A DNA stretch of 64,000 bases from Camellia lanceoleosa (lineage: Eukaryota; Streptophyta; Magnoliopsida; Ericales; Theaceae), in contig CM045758.1 in the NCBI GenBank assembly GCA_025200525.1, positions 4,084,706-4,148,705 of the forward strand, written 5' to 3'. The notes under the pieces were generated by a model. It was not told the DNA's origin. It saw only the letters and a program-made list of their open reading frames with translations, and did no database searches. Within the stretch, counting starts at the first letter, position 1. Every line of letters starts with the position of its first letter. The position numbers and the translations under genes are program-made. Positions 33,970 through 46,139 of this stretch are shown here, one piece after another.

Positions 33970-36255
33970 TGTCACGACCCGAACCTGCCCCTAAAAGTTT
34001 AGGCAATGACCGGCTTGTACTTAGGCCTCAAAGACAAAATTTCAAAATATTTAAATGACATCGGGGCCTAAAGTGGAAGCAAATTCAATAGTAATAGCTT
34101 GTGCATACATAATAACTGAAATAATTAAAATAATGTAAACACACTAATATACATGTATACATGTATAAATATATATATCACACACATATACATAAAACTT
34201 AAGTAAATATAAAATTCTAACAATACAAGGTTAAAGCCTCGACATGGGGGTACATCTTTGGTGGCTTGACTTAGCAGGTTCACAAAAGAACTTTTGAGGT
34301 TGACCTAAGGATGGTCTCCGGATTGATCACCTACATACAGATAAAATACGGAATAAACAAAACTCAATGAATAATAATAAACTGAAATGAATCAAGTAAA
34401 TAATCTAGATTCAAAAGAAGTATAACATAATACTCTTCCACATTTACATCATTCACAACATTATCCATAATTATATTTGCAAAACGGCCTTAGGCCCACT
34501 ATATAACAAATCAGCTTCGGGCCCACATATATCAAAATGGCCTCGGGCCCAATTAAATATCAAAATGGCCTCAGGCCCAATCAAATATCACGTTATAAAT
34601 AATTCACATTTCATATCCATCTTCTATATCATAGGTTTTGTAACTCATTCATTTGCATAAAACATAATTCTAGAACATTGCAACATTTACTATTAAATAA
34701 ATATAAAAGAACATGTTGTTACAATATTATTAAAAGAACATGTCGTTACAACATTATTACTCACAGTGATTTAGGTGAGCATCAGTCTCTGTCTGCAAGT
34801 AACCTACACGTAGCATACATACACAAACGGATAAATAATGTATTCTTTCCTTAGTTTACCATTTTAATCTTTGGTTCGATTTGTTTATCTCTTATTCACT
34901 TCCAAATATTTTAGAGGGATCAGATAAACACATTAATAGTCTCAGAGGATCAAAAAGAGGTAACAAAAGTGGACAGAATTGCTCACAATTCCTGCACGTG
35001 CGGAAGACCATCATCGCACGTGCGGAGAGGTGTGCCGCACGTGCCTTTATTTTAGAATGCCAAAGTTGTTTTCCTTGTTTTCCGCACATGCGGCTGTGAG
35101 CTCCGCACGTGTGACTGTGCCTCTCGCATGTGCGGCTATGGGCTCCGTACGTGCGATCCTGAGCTCTGTTTGAGCAGTCTGAAAATGCAACAAATTCAAG
35201 CTTCCTAAACTCCATTCCAAGGTTCAATTCAAGCAAATCTCATTTCAAAACATCATACATGATCATAGTAAACATAAATCTCAAATTCAATTTGATCATA
35301 ACTCATTTATTTCATTATTTCATCTTTTCATAGTTTATACAACATATCTTCATATATATATGTGTGTGTGTGTATATATATACATGAGCTCTAAGCATGC
35401 AAAGATGCAAGACTAAAATTAATAATAAGCCAATTGCTCATAATCTAAGTCAATATTGTAACTCAAAACATGAGAATCAATTCTTTAATTAATTGAATTC
35501 AAAGATCACATGCTCAACTTCATGGAATATACCCAACCAAGACCATAATTCACAAACCCTAACTTCAATGAGTGTAAGGCTTCATCTTAAGACTTGATTC
35601 TAACCAATTTAAGAAAGATTAAGAGAAGTTTAATGGATTTTTACTTACTTTGAACTATATTCTTGATTTCCCCTTACAATTTCTCAAGTCTTCAAGCTTT
35701 GATTTGTGCTATCTTCTTCTTCTCTCTTTTCTGTTCTCTTCTTTCCCTCTCTTGGATGACTCTCCAGATTTTTCCACTCCCCCCTCCTCCACTCCCAAAT
35801 AAGAGAAGATGGACTCAAAAGGGTTTTTAGTACATATATATGTATATGGCTAAACATGCTTGCCAAACACTCCTTAGCGAATTAGATTGAATCAAATTTC
35901 AATTAAACCTCACAGTGACTCTAAAAATTATACTGATCATAATTATGTATTCCGTTCTAGTTTCTGAAGCGTCTAAGGCCTCCAATTTGCAGTGCAAAGT
36001 TAACCATCCAAACATATCTTAACGAATCAGACGAAATAAATTTTCAATTAACTTTCTCAAATGGCTCTAAAAATTTCCATTAGCATATCCATGTATTCAA
36101 TTTCGGTTTTTGAACCCATGAAGGTCGGCAATTTCAGTTTTAAAGTCGTAACTCAACAGATAATTCCTCAATTCAAACAGATATCATTAATTGAAAGCAC
36201 ATTAACCCATAATTAAATAAAAATAATTTTTGATACGCATTTTGGGATCGTTACA
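33970..36255. mobile_element. Solo LTR-like element, 2.3 kb
   Basis: It begins TGTCACGACCCGAA and ends, in reverse, TGTAACGATCCCAA, so it has TG…CA ends with a mirrored terminus. It is flanked by TTGGA (33965-33969) and TTGGG (36256-36260), a 5-bp TSD with one change. There is no pol coding. Inside are repeats of 'aaaatggcctcgggcccaat' near 34480-34590 and a dense cluster of CGCACGTGCGG-type palindromes at 34990-35155. A minus-strand TATA-like stretch near 35845 suggests minus-strand transcription. It is best explained as a solo LTR of a gypsy element, or a short non-autonomous derivative. Confidence 0.6.
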
Positions 36256-38078
36256 TTGGGTCTATAACCAAGTTTATCTTAATTATAAGGTAGTATGCTA
36301 TTGTGGAACGTTTTTAGAGCTGAAAAATTAAAAGCATTTCTTTACTAACGTTTTTTATAGTCATATTTTTTAACTTATTAAACTATTTTTTCGTCATAAA
36401 CTATAAACAAAAATTTCATAAAACATACAAACAATCTTTTTTTAAAAAAAACAATCTACAAACAACTTTAATAAACTGCACCAAACCCATCAATGGCTAT
36501 CCATATAAATTCGGAATCTTTCAAAGAGTAGTAAATGTCATTCAAGAAAAAACACAAGAGGACATTACTTTGTAGCCTTCCTCTGTACTTTATGAAAATT
36601 ATTAGTTGTCATTGGGCATACTTTAGGATAAGGATGATTCAATAAAGTAACTAACATTTATTAAACCTTTTTTTTTAAAGTTTTTAAATTTTTTTTTCTT
36701 GGGGATTTTGTGTTCTCATGCGAATGAGTCTCTTTCATTATTATAAATTTTGAGTTAGTCGTCGACGTGTCCCAATTAGTGGAAACGACAAGCAACTAAC
36801 AGAAGAAAAAGAAAAAGGGAAAAAAATATTTAAAGTCAATCCAATGCACAATTTTCAATTGGTTAATGAGTCATCAACAACTTAGTGACAAACTTGATTG
36901 ATTATTAAATTATTGAATTCGTTCTAAGTGAGCCGATCATGGAGATACTGTCTTTTTGCAAAGCAAATTTAGCACACATACATACCCTTTCACTCCAATG
37001 ATGGTTTTTTTTTTTTTTTTTTTTTTTTTACCTAGGGCCAGCTCAATGGTTAGGTGACTAAGGCAAGAAATTGTTTTTAAATAATTATTTTAGTGATTTT
37101 TTTAAATATTCAGACAAGAAAAATTAAACTTTTAGATTCTACATCATCTAAAAAGTAAAAAATAAAAATAATTTTTTAATAAAAAGTCCATTAAAGATGG
37201 AAAAAATAGAAGAAGAAGAAGCTACATTAATACATATACTGAAAATTGGCTAATGATTGTACTACACCTCCAATGCTATTTTATTTTTACCCTTGAGGGC
37301 AAAAATAATCATATATCTCATTTAATACTTCTTTTTTAGAGCTGGAAGAAAATTTTTATGATAAAATCGATAAATTAAAAAAATAGATTAATCTAGTACA
37401 ACGGTTTTATAAGATTTCAAAAAGAGATAAACAATTTCCATATAAGGAAGGATCCAAGCCTTCATCGAGGAGGAGAAAAAGAACCTTACAAGGAAGAAAA
37501 ACAAATCTCTGCAGAGGAAGAATTATTATATGACCAAACTAAAAATTAAGAAAATAAAAAAATAAAAAAAAATCAGATCTAAGTCGCCACCAAACTCATC
37601 CAAAACTTCATTACTTTGCAACCTTCAACTTGGAATTTGAAAATCCTACCTCTACTGGTCAATATAGAACATTGAGCTTGAGGTAGTCACCTAATGTAAA
37701 ACAAACGCGTCTTCTAGCGTCTATGAGAAGATCCGTAGTCAGATCTTAAGTTTTGGATTTGAGAGTGGAGAAGGTAAGGCAGTGATGCTAGACTAGTGAG
37801 GTAAATATTAGATCTAGATTACGACGAGGATCGTGGGAGGGAGATCGGAGAGGTGGAGTAACCATCGCCGTCTCCATCTCCCTCTTCCCTTGTAAAAAAA
37901 TCTAGAGCAAAAAGCAAGAGATATTTAGGGTTTAGGGGAAAAAAAATTCACAATTGAACTGTATAAACTATACTCATAAAGATTTAAACAAATAAAGAAT
38001 AACTGGTATTGGATTTGAAATGAGAAAGATATGAATTATAAAATTGACCCAAAAAATTCAAGCAAAATGCCTATATAT

Positions 38079-38355
38079 AGAGGCTGATCTTTTTTCTCCT
38101 TTACACCTCTATTGTTTCTATCCATATCATTTGAACAAAACCAATCACAAACAGTTGTTCACCTACTTGCACCCTACACATGGACATTGATTTTGCCCCC
38201 TAATTAATATTTTCAATATAATTTTAGAAGGCACAAAGTACCCTAAAATGTCATCCCAAAGACGATGTTTGTAGAGGTTGATCTTTTTTGCATCCTTTTA
38301 CACTTGCATTCAATCTTATCTATAATGCTTTGGACCAAACCAATGGTAAAAGGTG
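38079..38355. repeat. Two-unit direct repeat, period about 186 bp
   Basis: The segment from about 38080 (aggctgatcttttttctcct, …aacaaaaccaatcacaaaca) recurs from about 38275 (aggttgatcttttttgcatc, …accaaaccaatggtaaaagg). The units are diverged. No coding content. Confidence 0.55.
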
Positions 38356-40984
38356 GTTGTACTACATGCACTTTATATGGTGATTGTAAATTGGTGAGAT
38401 AATAATTGTGTTACAGATGAATTTTTTTTTTTTTGGGGTGTAATTTCGACACACAAAAAAGACTTGCACTAAGTATAAGAATGGACTTGCATTATACACA
38501 CAAAAGACTTGTACTACCACAAAAATAAAATTATTTATCCACTGCTTTATTGAAATGCAATTTTTCGTTTCTTTTTTAACATTATCATGTGAAAGATTAT
38601 GAAACATGTACCATATGTACTTTATAATTAAAAAAGAAAATAATATAATTATATATTTTCTTAGTCATAACTAAAAAAAATTCATAACAAGTATCACATG
38701 ATGCATAACCAAAGATTTCATGAGTCTTAACTAAATTAATATTATAATAAATAAGAAAATTTATTATAACTAAAGAAGAAAATAATATAAAAAAAATACA
38801 TATAATGTACTCCTTTCAAGTGGTGTGTATATTAGAATTTCTCCATTATCATTCATAGTGGAAGGCATATTTTTTACTACACTAAAGGGAAAAAAGTGGT
38901 CATTGACATAACCTTACTCAAATCATAAGCATGTATGATTATAATTGTAGTAGTAAACCTCGCACCATGGATGAAGAGAAAAAAAACTATTAAACATAAT
39001 ATAATTTTGAAATCTACTCGTTGAGATCTATCAAATAAGGATAACATTAGATGTGAAATTGTAAAAGATAAGAAATTTCTCAATTTTCTCAAGTAAATTT
39101 AACAGTGTTTGAAATTGTCAAGCTTCTAAACTATGAGATATCATAATTTCAATGTTTCAGAAATTGTGAAATTTAACAACTTTTTGTGTTTAAGAAACTA
39201 TGAAATTTTATGAAAATTGAGACATTTCTAGATTTCTAAGAACTACAAAATTTCTCAGTTCTTGTGTTTGAAAAACTGTGAAATTTCACTATTTTTTTCA
39301 AACGTCTAAAAATTTATTAAAGTTAGAAATTTCCCTATTTTTATAATCTATAAATTCTAAAGTTTTGAAAATTCTATGAAAAACAGATGTGTAGAATGAA
39401 AGTTATAAATTTTTTTTTTTTTTTTTTTTTTTTTATAAAGAATGGATGTATATAACAAAAGTTAAGAAATTCTAAACATTTAAAATAAAGAAAAAATCTT
39501 TTAATGCTTCGTTTAAATTGCTACGCGTTAATCTCAAGTTTTAATTTGATAAGTGTATTTTGGTTATAAAAAAATGTATGAAACTTAATGAGTTAAAAAA
39601 TCGTTTGGGAAGTCTACTATAAATCTATGTTATGGGATTTGTAAAAATATTCCATTTTTAGACTTACTAAAACATTTAAAAATAATTTAGTAGCACCTTT
39701 AAAATTATCACAAGGTCTTAGAATATCATCTGCTAAATATTTAGCATGGTTTGAAAAATAGAAAATTTAACAAGTTACAAAATATCATTGGATGTAAGTC
39801 TCATGTCCAAATCTGGCCCTACCTAACATTAGTCTTAAAAATCTCATTCCAAGTTCAATCCTACATGTTAAAATCTCAAGCTCGAGGACCAAACACATTA
39901 AAGGTAAACATTACAAAATTATAATTTAGCTTACACAAACATTTAATATTTATTCATTGCATACTAAAGTCTTTGTTTGGCGGGTGTATTTTTCTAAATT
40001 ACATATATATAATAAAGGAAATTACAAAAAATAAAAAATAAAAAATTATAGTGTTTGATTTTTGTAACAAAATAAATTCTGAATTTTTAATTTTATCAAT
40101 TTAAATTCTGAATTTTTTATTTGTCTCCAATCTGAACTATTTGTTGATTTCCATTAAGTAAATTCGACATGAAAATAGGTATTTCAATATCTAAACTCAA
40201 TGTAAACTATTTTTCTTATCGGTTTTAATTAATGAAAATAAATTAAAAATAAATCAAAAAATTAAGATTTAAATTGATTAATTAAAAACTCAAAATTCAT
40301 TTTATTATAAGAGTCAAAACTTGAATTTTTATTTTTATTTTTATAATTGTCTCAAAATAATATAACATAAATGATAATTGGGCCAAGTCAGCGTGGGTTG
40401 GGTTTCATTACCGATTGCCAAACCCATCCCATTCAATATATACTATATATGTTTTTTTCGAGCCCATAAAAAAAGATTAGGCCCATCCCATTTAATATAT
40501 ATATATATGTGTGTGCTTTCCAAGCCCATACAATAAAGATTAGGTTAGATGGGTCATCGAGCCCATGCCAACCCTACTATGTGTGTTAAAAGAAAATAGG
40601 GCAAATTATCCCTATGTTCTCTTTGAAAGATGTGTACTCTATTTAGTCCCATAATCTTTTGTGTAAATCCAAAAGTTCTCAAGCGCATCTTCTTTTTTCT
40701 TTTTCTCTCTCTAATATACACTTATCAGTGATCACTATCAATTGGGGTTCACCAACATAGCCGGCCTTGGGTTAAGGCGGCTAAGGCCGCTAAAGCCTGT
40801 GCCTATGACTCCCAAATTTTGGCCCAAAATAAAGTTTCAAATTTATTAGTTTTATATTATATTAAAATTTCAAAACCCAATCTTTTTTTATTGTTTGAGA
40901 TCTAGTCTAAAAAGCCCCTCAAAAAAATCTGTTAGGCCAAATTATATATATATATATATATATATCAGCATTGATAGAGACTCT

Positions 40985-41042
40985 CTCCAATCACCACTCC
41001 ACGACCCCGCCCCCACACACGTGACGGGTGGTGATTGGAGGA
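40985..41042. repeat. Short perfect hairpin
   Basis: CTCCAATCACCAC near 40985 and its reverse complement GTGGTGATTGGAG near 41028 form a 13-bp stem around a GC-rich loop that contains ACACGTGA. It stands out from AT-rich flanks. Confidence 0.6.
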
Positions 41043-41479
41043 GAAGGAAAAAAAAAAAAGAAAAACTAGCCAATGGGAGGGAAATGGGGTCAAAAGGGGT
41101 AGGAGGGAAAGGGGGTTTGAAACATTTTTCTATATATATATAATCATTGTTAGGTCCAATTAAAAATTTGTATAATTAGTCTAAACAAATATATATGATT
41201 TAGCCTTTTTTTGAGAAATGAGTTAGTTTTTTAATTTTTTAACTTTTTTGACTATTTTAATCTGAAACAAAAAAGTCTGGTTTGAGATAAATTTTTTAAC
41301 TTTTTTGACTTTTTGGTGAGGTGTCCCCATGCTGAATTACCTAACTGTCCTTGGGGTATGAAATGGGCACTGCTGGGCGGCTGAGCCTACCACGTCAGCA
41401 CCGTTATTGTTTTTTTTTTTTTAATTTTTTGTATTTGTTTTTGTTTTTTGGATAAGGCTTTTTTGGGGGTTTTTTTTTC

Positions 41480-42115
41480 TTGACGTGGAATATTTTATTC
41501 TTATGATATTTGTTTGTCATTTCATTGTTTGTTTTTTTATATAAATTTGTTTTTTTTTTTTTTTTTTTTGTTTTCCAGAAGGCTTTTGCATGTGTATTTT
41601 TAAAAAAAAAATTACGTGAAAATGCTAATTTCAGATTTATTTTATTTTATTTTTCTTTGGTTTTGTTTTGTTTTGTTTTTTTTTTTTTTGTGGGGGGAAA
41701 GGCTTTTTCATGTTTTTCGTGCAAATATGGCGTGGAATGCGTGCTAATGTCGGTTTTTTGTTATGTTTTTTTTATTTGTTTTAGTATTTTGAAAAGGCTT
41801 TTATAATTTTTCTTTTAAATGACGTGGTAAATGATAATTTTTGTTTTGTTTTGTTTTATTTTTTTTTAAGTTGTTTTTTGGTTTGGAAAAAGATTTTTTT
41901 TTTTTTTGAAAAAGGCATTTTTATGTTTTGTTTTGTTAAATGACGTGAAAATTACATATTTTTGTTTTTAGTTGTTTTTTTTAAGAAAACACCCAAACAT
42001 TTTCAAACATTTATGTCATCGATGTGAACCGTTTGTTGGATTTTTTTTTTTTTTTTCAATTTTTGATCGTACACATTTTCGTACATTTGAATTTGGAAAA
42101 TGACGTGTTCAGTAA
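41480..42115. repeat. T-rich degenerate tandem repeats with a GACGTG core
   Basis: Units of about 100-135 bp, each with a long T run, an 'aaggcttt' block and a GACGTGRWAA or ACGTGAAAAT core. Cores occur near 41481, 41614, 41728, 41820, 41940 and 42101. They lie just beyond the 3' end of the minus-strand PIF/Harbinger transposase and may be its terminal region. Confidence 0.55.
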
Positions 42116-42249
42116 TGTCAAAGGGATTTTTTCCCGTGTAAACACATACATATTATACATGCTAATATACTTACATACAGACTCTTCCGCATGGGTTACC
42201 AATGTTACAAGCCTACGAATATTATGTAGACTATTATATATTTCCTAAC

Positions 42250-43744
42250 ATTCCGTTATTACGTATGTACACTAACTTGTCCCGTATGCGAAGTTGCACC
42301 AATGTTATATGCATGTTCTCATCCCTAACCATTAAACCATTCTCGCCATGTTCAACCTGTGGTATGGCATTTACTATTGTCATTGCCTCTTTCTCGTTCA
42401 GGATGGGGTTAACAGTTGTTGGATTGCCTGTATTCGACATATAAAATTATGTAATGCCATTGACGCACCTACTAACTGAACTTGCACATTTGCAAAATCA
42501 TACCGAGGCATGTCTCTAATAAACCCCCATTGATTTTTCCAGGCGCTGAATGTGCGTTCCACCACACTGCGTAATGACGAGTGAACTTTGTTAAATAATT
42601 CCCTAGGGGTGTTCGCTGTCCTTTGCTCGACATTAGTGCAGAATTGTTGATGGTGGTAACAGCTGCCTTTGAAAGGTACTAGGTAACTTACTCGGTTCGG
42701 ATAGCCAGCATCGATAAGATAATATTTGCCTGCAGACATTACCAGAAATTCAAACAAACCACCAAAAGAGTGTTTAATTTTTAAGTAACAATGTTTTCCA
42801 AAAATTATGGACCCAAATATTTTCAATGCACTGTGTTAGCTTCTTGAAGATGTGGAAATGGGATATTGTCATTTGTTAGTATCTCATTGAAGATGCGACT
42901 ATCGTGCATACTTCCTTCCCATCCAAACGAAACGAAGATAAAACACATGTCAAAATCGCAGGCGGCCATGATATTTTGCGTGTAATAGTATTTTCTACCG
43001 AAATATGTTGCCACATCTGGCTCTGTAACTCGTGCACTAGCATGTGTTTCGTCTATGGCTCCGATACAGTCCTGCCAACAACCCAATTGTATTGTTACTC
43101 CTAGTGGTACATGAAATGGGTATTTTTTCATATGTCACGTCCAATAAAATGTAATAATAAGAAGATTCACTTACTTAACTGAGTGAGGTTTTCAAATAGT
43201 ACTTTGAACGGTAGGTATTTCCGTTTAGACCGCATATATTGATGTATGTGATGCTAACTATATGTGGGCTTGCAATGTACAATAGTGAACTCCTTCATTG
43301 CTGTTAATACATTATGCACGTGCCGGGACACAGTCTCTCTCGAATGTTGGAACCATTCTTGGATTTCTCGATTTTGAAGCCCTCTCAATACGTGGATAAA
43401 CATTGCAACACTTTCTTCGACAGCTAATCCGTATGGACGTTTGCGGTACTTTTAATCCAAAATCAGTTACTAATGTGTGACATAAAGCTATAAAAACTTC
43501 CTTCGACATGCACACATTTTCCTCAAATCGACCCACATGGCTTGCATGTAGTTTCGGTTATCCATGCATGCCCGGTCAAAATTGAAGTGCGACACAGCGT
43601 TTTAGACATGTGTTTTTCGTACCACTCTAGCACATACTGGCATACTTCTACAAATGTCCAGTTGTTTTGTTATTGCAGCTGTATGGACATTTGGTTAAGC
43701 ATTTCCGTTAACTCCGGATTGTTGCTTCCATCATCGGGATTCAT
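42250..43744 (-). pseudogene. PIF/Harbinger (HARBI1-like) transposase pseudogene
   Basis: Minus-strand pieces in order: N-terminal MNPDDGSNNPELTEML from 43744, RFEENVCMSKEVFIALCHTL (43536), a helix-turn-helix-like part with VSRHVHNVL reached after a frameshift near 43450, then 43131-42823 with CIGAIDETHASARV and GSMHDSRIF, then 42826-42398 with YYLIDAGYPNRVSYLVPFKG, VVERTFSAWK and ALHNFI. The likely catalytic residues are D in AIDETH, D in LIDAGY and E in VERTF, all present. It is inactivated by an early in-frame stop near 43672, the frameshift and a frame break near 42825. A C-terminal tail may continue to about 42250. Confidence 0.85.
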
Positions 43745-44342
43745 CACGTCGATTGAAGCGAGACCTATAACAGTGGGATGGTTACAATCAGCTTACACGT
43801 GACTTCTGGCTTAAAGGAAAAATTGAAGGTGCCAATTACATATTGCCAACATCTTTGGAAATATTTACTTTGCATCACCATGGTTTGCATGCCTAACGGT
43901 AAAGGACAATTGCATGTGAAATGATGTCAAATAAACAAACTGGGAATGTGGTGGTAATTGGTAATACACAAACCAATAAAAAATAAAGTACATTACCAAC
44001 ACAACCAATAGCAATTGGACAACAACATAACAACAAACAAATAACTAAATAAATAAACAAGCAAGCCACGACAACTCGCCATTGCGCATCGAATTCACAA
44101 TAAATAATAACAAACACAGCCATCCTATTCTATTTGAAAAAAAATACACAACCATCCTACGTAATCGTCAACAAACATACACAAACATGCAAATAAGTCT
44201 TATAAAAACGAGCCAAAAAAAAAAAAAAACCAAAAAAGGAAAAAACACCACATCCATCCTGTTTAGTACAAGTCCAACATGAACGTAATTAAAAGTTTTG
44301 TAAAGAAAGAGAAGGGAACGCGTCTTTAGCACGACACTGTTA

Positions 44343-45420
44343 TCAAACCCGGGGAGCCTCGTTTAGGTTCACAAACGGCGCTGCCGCACTTGACTGCAGC
44401 TGCTTCTGTGTTAGCCAGCCTACAATGTGGTTGTCATCAGGTTGGCACATCATCACCTTTCGGGAATCTGCGTTTTCCATCAGCGCCGACGCATAATGGA
44501 ATAACGGCGTACCGAGAAGGGAAAGAATGTTGCTAAGCCTTTGCATGCACTCCGAAATTGTGTACAATGATTCATTGCTTGTCAAGTGCCTCACCGTAAC
44601 TTGCTAATTCTGGGTACGCACTACATTTGTAAGATTGTTCATGCTTTCTGCTATAATTGATGCGCCACTTGTTGCTTTCTTCAACTTTCCACAACTTGAT
44701 GACGGAGTCCGCTTCCTTCGTCGGCTGGTAGTTCGATTGAAGAATCTGAATCCACGTCCTCTGCTCGTGCAGGTATTGGATCAACAAATGGCTGGGCGCC
44801 GATACTGTCCATAGAATTGGATGAGACATCGGCCGCTTCAACAACTTTCTTTCTCGGGGTCCAATGGTGTTTGCATGTAGTTGATGCCCCTATAAAGACC
44901 ATCTCCATCAGCTCGCGATGTTCCAAAGTTTTTTTTCCTGAACTTTGCACAAGCCTTGTTTATCTGCAAAATTGGACATTGATAAAAAAAGTATACGTTA
45001 CATGCAATAGATGAATGTTTGAGTAACAATAGAAATGGAAAATATAAATGACGAAGGGAAAATATGAAACGAAACAAACATACGAAAACTACATTGTACT
45101 TATCGATTCCATCTTGTCCCATCACTCATCAGACACCTGAAACATACCAATTTCGATGTCAAAACCAATCCCTAACACGCCTCTACTGGAATCCATCAAC
45201 TTTCTCCAAGCATTCCAATCTTTTTTGAGACTCATGTATTTGTTCTTCAACTGTTTGAGGCCATGTTTCCGTCCTGTTTTTTTCTCAAATTTCCTTGCCA
45301 ATGACTTGTACCTTGCTTGGTTGAGGACTAGGAATGGCCAATTTTCTTTTGTTATCTCACTGGCAATTAACTGCAGGAAAATTCTGATTGAGTCACTGTC
45401 CTAGGAGGCCTTGTGGTTTA
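44343..45420 (-). pseudogene. Myb/SANT-like protein of PIF/Harbinger (ORF1) pseudogene
   Basis: Minus strand. About 45420-45160 encodes WPFLVLNQARYKSLARKFEK, then LKNKYMSLKKDWNAWRKLM, the Myb/SANT-like DNA-binding domain that plant PIF elements carry beside the transposase. An intron is likely at 44964-45083 (GTATGT … TTGCAG). After it come INKACAKFRKKN, Asp/Ser-rich linkers and a C-terminal helical part to 44343. A stop in the DEWW-type motif near 45125 and frame changes near 44840 and 44590 show decay. In related elements this protein binds terminal DNA and helps bring in the transposase. Confidence 0.7.
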
Positions 45421-45588
45421 ACTGCTTGTGTGTCTCTTCCAAACTGCTTGACTTCTCTAGAGCAATGTCTTTGTTTTTCGAAAGGGTATGAGGAGACGTA
45501 CGTGTGGAAGCAATTTGGACTAACCACGCAGGTCAAGCAACTAATTTACGGGTCAAAATTATCACCATCAAAAATTTTCTTATTATAG

Positions 45589-46139
45589 ACATACATATAA
45601 GACTATAGGACAGTAATGTAAATAGGTTCCCGTATGAACAATATATGGCCATTGCACATTAAGCAATTTAAATGGATGCTAAAATTGACAGTATATAACC
45701 ATTGCAAATTAACTAACATATAGGAACACAAACACATAACATTCATGCATTTCGGTTAAAAACATTGGAATAGAAACAGTACATAAAAATAGTCTTTAAT
45801 GTCTCACCCAAACTAGTCATGGCACGCAAGGCAAACTAAAGGCATAACATTCAACATTCTAACAACCTCCTAAAGTTTCCTTACAATCACCAACTTTGCT
45901 TGTTACAGACATACATGTAAGACCGTAGCACAGTAATTTAAAATGGTTTCCACATGAACAGTGTATGGACATTGCACATTGAAAATAATAACTGGATGTT
46001 ACGTTGGACAATATATAACCATTGCACATTAATTAACATAGCAATACAGACACATAACATTCATGCAGAATGAATTTAAACATTTGAAGTGAAACAGTAC
46101 AAAAGACTAGTCATTAATGTCTACTCCAAACTAGTCATG
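45589..46139. repeat. Tandem duplication, period about 318 bp, second unit split by an LTR
   Basis: Unit 1 starts at about 45589 (gacatacatataagactata) and unit 2 at about 45907 (gacatacatgtaagaccgta); both run through 'aacattcatgca' and 'aaactagtcatg'. Unit 2 stops at 46139, where the solo LTR begins, and resumes at about 50253 (ttatgcaatgcaagtcaaac), matching unit 1 'tcatggcacgcaaggcaaac'. The repeat reaches the 3' flank of the GRF gene. Confidence 0.8.

Larger units (their letters stand above)
36256..41479. other. Long anonymous stretch
   Basis: No gene supported. It contains poly-T runs (37004-37029, 39411-39434), a purine-rich block with unclear origin at 37440-37910, degenerate 'aaactgtgaaatttc' repeats at about 39060-39310, a possible worn element with 'aagcccat' motifs at 40380-40560, and AT runs near 40946-40965. 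Other sub-features are listed separately. Confidence 0.35.

Noticed and set aside
34881..35236. Frames with repeated Cys-Gly-Ala-His peptides on both strands
   Set aside because: They are translations of the CGCACGTGCGG palindrome array in a solo LTR. The palindromes open both strands alike.
41510..41806. 98-codon Phe-rich frame
   Set aside because: It is the translation of T-rich tandem repeats.
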